In this document: positions 58,975-64,000 of the stretch, piece after piece
Layout of the letters: each line of letters starts with the position of its first letter
How positions within the stretch are numbered: the stretch's first letter is position 1
Assembly (NCBI GenBank): GCA_025618425.1
Contig: CM046836.1
Span: 14,651,135-14,715,134 of the forward strand
Length of the DNA stretch: 64,000 nt
Direction of reading: 5' to 3'
From: Heliocidaris tuberculata
Taxonomy: Eukaryota; Echinodermata; Echinoidea; Camarodonta; Echinometridae
The notes under the pieces: generated by a model
Told to the model about the DNA's origin: nothing
Databases searched by the model: none
What the model saw: only the letters and a program-made list of their open reading frames with translations
Program-made: the position numbers and the translations under genes

Positions 58975-60258
58975 GGCCATGCTTCTTGAACTCGCCGCTT
59001 TTTAATTACATCATCAAAATCGAATAATAGCGCACCCATCGATATAAAAATGGTCATACATGTAACTTTAAAAATATTTACCCTATCCATACAAAAGTAT
59101 ACTTTTTCTGAAAGGAAATTTCATGAGGATTCCAAAAATGGCATTAAAAATTTGGTAGGATGAACTGCTAACATCTTATAAGAGAAAATCTTTTGATTTT
59201 TTACAATCCCCAATAAACTTTATTTCAAACATCCATATTTTTTTTCTCTTAGCCCATACCATTAATTACTTACCATTTTTGTATTGCTTATGAAATTCCC
59301 TTCCAGATGATATATAACTTAAAGGGATTCATTAATTTCATAAAGATTATTTTGATATGCAAATTTATGCAAATTTTGAATATACAAAATTGACATTTTT
59401 TATCAGATTTTGCTTTCATTTCTAATAAATCATAATTAATGATTCTTTGATGTGTATAGTGGTGTGTTATTATACCCATTATATTTAGCTGTAAAATTAG
59501 ACCAAAATCAAAGTCCTAGCCCCTTAAAAACCAAAGTTATGCTTGTTTAATACTAGCATTACAACAATCCCATAGAGTCACATGCTATGTGTACCGCTTC
59601 CACCACCCCTCAACTACCCTCATTTTATTTATTATATCGAGCGCAGTGTCGCTTATTGACATGCATATAAGCTTATACTATCAACCTTAATGTAGCATAT
59701 TCTAAGCTTTCAAATGACACCAATTTCATGACAATACGTCTCCATTCAGCCGAAAAATCATGTCATAGGGTGTTCTTCTACAAGATTTTTTGGTGTTTTT
59801 TATATGAAGATTTTCAAGGCTTTTTTAATTAATTATCGTTAATTACAATTAATTGATTGAAAGAAATTGTGGAAAATGTTTGATTATCATACTAGTTACA
59901 TCAAGCTTTAAAATGAGACCCAAATGAAATCTCTAGCCCCCTGTATAAGAAAGTTATTCACATTTCAAATTTGAAACGTGACTCTCCTATAGACTTTGTG
60001 TGTACCTCTTCCCCCCCCCCTCTCCCCCCCCTCAACCACCCTCGCCATTTTTCATTCTATCAATCGCGGTGTCGCGAATTCTCGTGCTAACTCGTTAGTT
60101 TTTACAGACCTGATAGAGTATATATTCAGCTTTAAAATGACACCAACTTCATTACAATATCTCTCCGTTCAACCGAGATATCTTTCGTTAAACCGAATGA
60201 AATTTGAAAAAGCGTAACAAAACCACCTTTTTATGTGGCGAGTTCAAGACACATGGCC
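58975..60258. mobile_element. Element nested in the minisatellite, inverted ends GGCCATG
   Basis: The left end, GGCCATGCTTCTTGAACTCG, and the right end, CGAGTTCAAGACACATGGCC, are inverted over about 24 bases. Inside, two related blocks (about 59480-59780 and 59905-60190) share AAATGACACCAA, TCGCG/TCGCT words and C-rich CCACC...CCTC tracts. No coding frame and no clear target duplication. Confidence 0.7.
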
Positions 60259-60690
60259 ATAATTTAGGCCAATTTAATCCCCTCTAATAAAAAATGCAAG
60301 AGGCTTGGAAGTACCCCAACCCCTTAAGCCAAAAAAATAGTTTATACCCCTCAAACCCAGTAAGTACAATAGGGTAATATAGGCCTAGATCTATATATAT
60401 TGGGGGGTATATCAGATTAGAAGTCATTCATAGATTCAAATTAAGATGACCTGTGACCTTGCATGATCATGTGACCAACAAAAAGTTGGTAAGTAAAACT
60501 CGATTACCCTTACATTCAAATATCTTGGGAAAAATACAATTATTTTGTTAAAATCTTTAATCTAAATGACCTTTGACCTTGATCATGTGACCTTCAACTC
60601 GGTCAGTGAAACTTGATTGCCCTAATCTAATGCCAAAGTTTCAAGAAAAGATCCCAATACAACATGGCTCAGCTATAACATGCGAGACAA
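60259..60690. repeat. Last minisatellite unit and second copy of the TGACCTTTGACC repeat
   Basis: A unit of the C-run minisatellite (to about 60385) is followed by sequence with GATGACCTGTGACCTTG and, at 60567-60579, ATGACCTTTGACCTTGATCA, ending in GCGAGACAAATATGA as at 56130-56155. Confidence 0.6.
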
Positions 60691-61839
60691 ATATGATGAA
60701 AACGGCTCAATCATACAATATTTGAATATTGCCCTTTTAGCCGACCATACGTACTAAGCTGGGATGATTTGGCTGAAGTTAGATCTAGAGGCCGGTAATA
60801 TGATGTCTACAAATATTTTACGCCCCTAAAACCCAGGATTACCGAAATAACCGTCTGGTATGGGTCATTCTTTAATAAAACTGGCATTTGTTGACATTCC
60901 CCATCAGAGGAGCCGAGCCAGATTGAGATATAGCCTTTTTATAGGTCTAGATCTAGACAGCCATAGGTCTAGCCTAGGCCTAGATCTAGACTAATAAAAG
61001 ATCTAATAATTGTTACCAAAATCGATCATGGAGCTAGGAAATAGTCTAGGGTATAGACCTACCACTAGATATAGTACACATAGGGTCTAGTGAAGGTTAT
61101 GAGTTTGCACACGCGTCAGGCAGTCAGGAATTGCAATTGGTTTCAGTTTTTTGGGGGTTTTTGAACGTCATCTAATGATGTATATGGTAAGGGGTCCTCA
61201 AGCTATGCGGGTCTACGCACCACTGCACATGCAATTTCAATGGCAAATGCGCACTTTCTTTGACTGCAGTGTGACGAATGATTCCTATTCAGATTTTCTA
61301 CAGAGGCTCCAATAAATTGTTAAATACAGAGAAAAAACGCAATTCTTTTCAGTTTTGGAGTTGTATGCACCTTAATTTCTATTTTTTCTTCAATAATAGG
61401 AACACGTTTTAGAAATTGAGGCACATGAAAAACACTATTTTTGCATGACAAATCGAGTGCTTAGCTTTAGGACCCCTTCCAAATCGGGCGGCAATTTTGT
61501 TGAGAGGTGTTCGGAAAGACGGACGGGATATTCGTTTAACTTTAACTTTAATAAGTGAGTTTTGTGATATTTTGTTCTTGGGTAGAATCTAATCATCTTT
61601 AGAATATTTACCACAAATTAGACTCTAAAGATATGTTTAAATATTCAAATTGACATCATTTTTATAATTTGTAAACAAAGTGCATAGCTTTAAAGTTTAG
61701 CCTAGGTCCCGGCCCCATCCCCCATCATACACGTGATGTACATGTGTACACACACGCCTGCCCTAGCGGCCGGCCCGGCTGGAGCTAATGCATGCACTGT
61801 ACTGGTGACCGGCCCATACTTGCGCTACCTAGGCCCCTG
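60691..61839. other. No gene recognised
   Basis: Rich in CTAGATCTAG and TAGGCCTAG palindromes around 60940-61080; otherwise featureless. It probably holds the leader intron of the HECT gene. Confidence 0.35.
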
Positions 61840-62298
61840 CCCTGTACCTTTACTTTAGTTTTACCACCAATACCAGCCCGATTCCATACCATAATATTCG
61901 TAATATTTGAAAAAAATGACGACAAAACACACATAATATACAATAAAAGAGTTTACTAACTAGAATGTCATTGTGAACTTACCATAAGCTACATTTTAAT
62001 GGCTGAAAGGCAACGGCTACGGCTTACGCTACGCAGATTGTCACATGTACGTACGGTACTCGTACTCACTCGAGCTGCTGAGCTGAAAAAAAAACCCTGC
62101 GCATTTTTGCATTCAAGTCGAGGGAACGAGTTAGTAAGTCGTGGGAACGAGTTAGTAAGTCGAGGGAACGAGTTATAAGTCGAGGGAACGAGTTATAAGT
62201 CGTGGTAACGAGTTATAAGTCGTGGTAACGAGTTAGTAACTCGAGGGAACGACTTACGAAAAAAAAAAAATAATGACATGTCACCTTAGGGGCTCCGT
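61840..62298. repeat. Right terminal inverted repeat of the giant element
   Basis: Inverse of 40832-41349. On the minus strand it carries the same CATTAAAATGTAGCTTATG|GTAAGTTCAC donor-like site (61983/61982), the same CpG-rich stretch and about seven subterminal units (62115-62262) of CGAGGGAACGAGTTAGTAAG. It ends CCTTAGGGGCTCCGT. Confidence 0.8.
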
Positions 62299-62329
62299 AC
62301 ATATACATACATATAATTAACAAAATGAA

Positions 62330-63070
62330 CAAGCGGATTGTGTCAGCCGTCGCACTCTCGGAGATAAGAAGACGAGGAAACAAGTTAAAATGACGAGAAG
62401 ACGACTTGTTGGAACTCGGCAAGTCGACTTATTCTGGACAAGAAGACAAGAAGACGAGTTGTTGGAACTCGCCAAGTCGACTTGTTTAGGAGAAGAAGAC
62501 AAGATGAAGAGTTGTTTGAACTCGGCAAGTCGACTTGTTTAGGAGAAGAAGACGAGATGACGAGTTATTGCAACTCAGCAAGTCTACTTGTTCGGGACAA
62601 GAAGACGAGTTGACGAGTTACTGGAACTCGGCAAGACGACTTATTTGGGACAAGAAGACGAGATGAAGAGTTGTTTGATCTCAGCAAGTCGACTTGTTTG
62701 GGACAAGAAGACAAGATGATGAGTTGTTTGAACTCGGAAAGTCGACTTGTTTAGGAGAAGACGACGAGATGACCAGATGACGAGTTATTGCAACTCGGCA
62801 TGTCGACTTGTTTGGGACAAGACGACGAGGCGACGAGTTACTGGAACTCGGCAAGTCGACTTGTTTAGGACAAGACGACGAGATGACGAGTGTAACTTGG
62901 CAAGTCGACTTGTTCGGGACAAGAAGACGAGATGACGAGTTGTTGGAACTCGGCAAGTCGTCTTGTTTAGGACAAGACGACAAGATGACGAGTTAGTGCA
63001 ACTTGGCAAGTCGACTTGTTTGGGACAAGAAGACGAGATGACGACAACTTGCCGAGTTGCAATAACTCGT
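62330..63070. repeat. Minisatellite of about 55-60 bp units outside the right end
   Basis: About twelve units built on CTCGGCAAGTCGACTTGTTT, GGGACAAGAAGACGAG and ATGACGAGTTGTTGGAA. The AAGTCGA and CGAGTT words also occur in the subterminal repeats of the giant element, so the two arrays may share an origin. Open frames here are repeat translations. Confidence 0.85.
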
Positions 63071-64000
63071 TAACTCGTCTTCATGTCCCTAACAATTCAA
63101 CTTGCCGAATTACAGTAACTCGTCATTTCTCCTCCCTTTTTACATGTATATGTTCTGAGAGGATCACCACGTGGAGTCCCCGAAAGGGCGTGTCACTATG
63201 ACGCAGTGTGTTAAATTACTCCCCCTCGGCACACACCAATGTTTAAAGGTGCTTTATAAATTTGCGAACTTCAACTTCCAGAGATAACTTACATAACACT
63301 CACACCTGTGCTCTTTCACGCCACATCTCTGATAATTCTCGTAACTTACATAACTCTCATGTGCTCTTTCACTAACTCTTTCACTAACTCTTTCAATAAT
63401 TCTTTCACTCCCTATCTCTTATAACTCCGAAGAATGCAGACGGGCCGAAAAACAGCAACCCTGGAGAGAATAAGGAAATATTCAAATTATTTGTATTAAA
63501 TAGAGTATGCACCTAAGTGGAGTGCCAGCATTTTCTAAACACGCATAAAATAATACTTCTTCACACCAAATACCTGCGACTACACACATCCACACGTAAA
63601 TATTAGATAGTACGAGCAGTTCTAGTACCGGGCACACCCTAACAACTAACGAACCCCCAAATTTTAATATATTCGTTCACTCCATCAATTTAACCCAAAA
63701 AGTTTTAGAAATACTACAAGCGTTTGCGTCCTCACCGTTCACATTCCAGAAGTCCAGCCTGACCCAGAAAACTGGCAACTGAAAACTACTATGATTATGT
63801 GAACAGTGCAAGGAGGCGAATGAACTTCTTACTACAAAAACAAATCGCAAATTTCCATACCGCTACAGTAGGATCATATTTATATTGTAATCCAGTTCCA
63901 AAGACCCCCCTTTTCCAAAATGTTAGTAGTCCCGAAGAACATCCTTTTCACGATACGCTATTTCCGAAGCCCCCTTTTTTTGACTTGCCAGCGGCTCACA
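63071..64000. other. No gene recognised
   Basis: A short CTCTTTCACTAA tandem lies at about 63368-63410. No coding or structured feature. Confidence 0.4.

Larger units (their letters stand above)
40832..62298. mobile_element. Candidate giant DNA transposon with integrase and HECT genes
   Basis: Two near-identical inverted repeats (about 40832-41349 and 61840-62298) face each other 21.5 kb apart. Both begin at the outer edge with ACGGAGCCCCTAAGGTGACA. Imperfect 8-mers lie outside: ACATATAT (40824-40831) and ACATATAC (62299-62306), 7 of 8 matching, though in AT-rich low-complexity sequence. Inside are two convergent genes: a DDE integrase-like gene near the left end and a HECT-ligase-like gene transcribed from the right. 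Later insertions of smaller elements account for much of the rest. Long ends, an own DDE protein and a flanking duplication are what a self-mobilising element needs. The alternative is two unrelated copies of a short repeat that happen to face each other, which does not explain the shared splice-donor-like site or the symmetric gene layout. I cannot assign it to a named superfamily. Confidence 0.6.

Noticed and set aside
62213..63201. Short frames rich in Ser/Arg (SSSRLLVPNKSTC type)
   Set aside because: Translations of the 55-60 bp minisatellite.

Overview
The window looks like nuclear DNA of a marine invertebrate, most likely an echinoderm such as a sea urchin. This is inferred from several things. 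Coding is sparse and genes have GT-AG introns. The palindrome TACATGTA is scattered throughout. There are many mobile-element families of kinds common in echinoderm, amphioxus and cnidarian genomes, and there are frequent microsatellites and homopolymer C/G runs. No bacterial features are present, and no ordinary housekeeping gene was recognised. Almost everything that can be named is a mobile element, a repeat, or a gene of a kind that mobile elements carry.

Layout. 0-6 kb: a small inverted-repeat element, a Ty3/gypsy pol remnant and a decayed, unnamed multi-copy protein gene, both on the minus strand. 6.9-9.1 kb: a non-autonomous hAT-like element. 11.4-12.1 kb: two phase-compatible zinc-finger exons, followed by a TTAA-flanked MITE. 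13.8 kb: a tRNA-like sequence with a CT-rich tandem repeat. 16.3-23.0 kb: a large decayed gene with a C-terminal CXC motif, split by a TA-flanked mariner-like insertion. 23.1-25.2 kb: a tandem array of 164/168-bp units with a 664-bp higher-order period. 25.2-28.9 kb: a three-exon SGNH-hydrolase-like gene whose last exon merges into that array; its first intron holds a broken Tc1 element. 29.5-30.9 kb: an AT-rich satellite. 34.0-37.6 kb: a three-exon Tc1-type DD34E transposase with an uninterrupted spliced frame. 37.9-40.8 kb: MITEs and hAT-like repeat elements.

40.8-62.3 kb: the outstanding region. Two near-identical inverted repeats of about 0.5 kb, facing each other 21.5 kb apart, enclose two convergent genes. 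One encodes a DDE integrase-like protein (two exons, intact D-D-E) and the other a HECT E3 ubiquitin-ligase-like protein (two coding exons, intact catalytic Cys, seven 22-residue repeats). The repeats have subterminal tandem repeats of about 20 bp, a conserved splice-donor-like site pointing inward, and imperfect 8-bp flanking duplications. I read this as one very large two-gene DNA transposon into which smaller elements have inserted. This is the best candidate in the window for an undescribed system. Beyond it lie a minisatellite related in motif to the subterminal repeats and about 1 kb with nothing recognisable.

All family assignments come from reading the sequence; no database search was possible.
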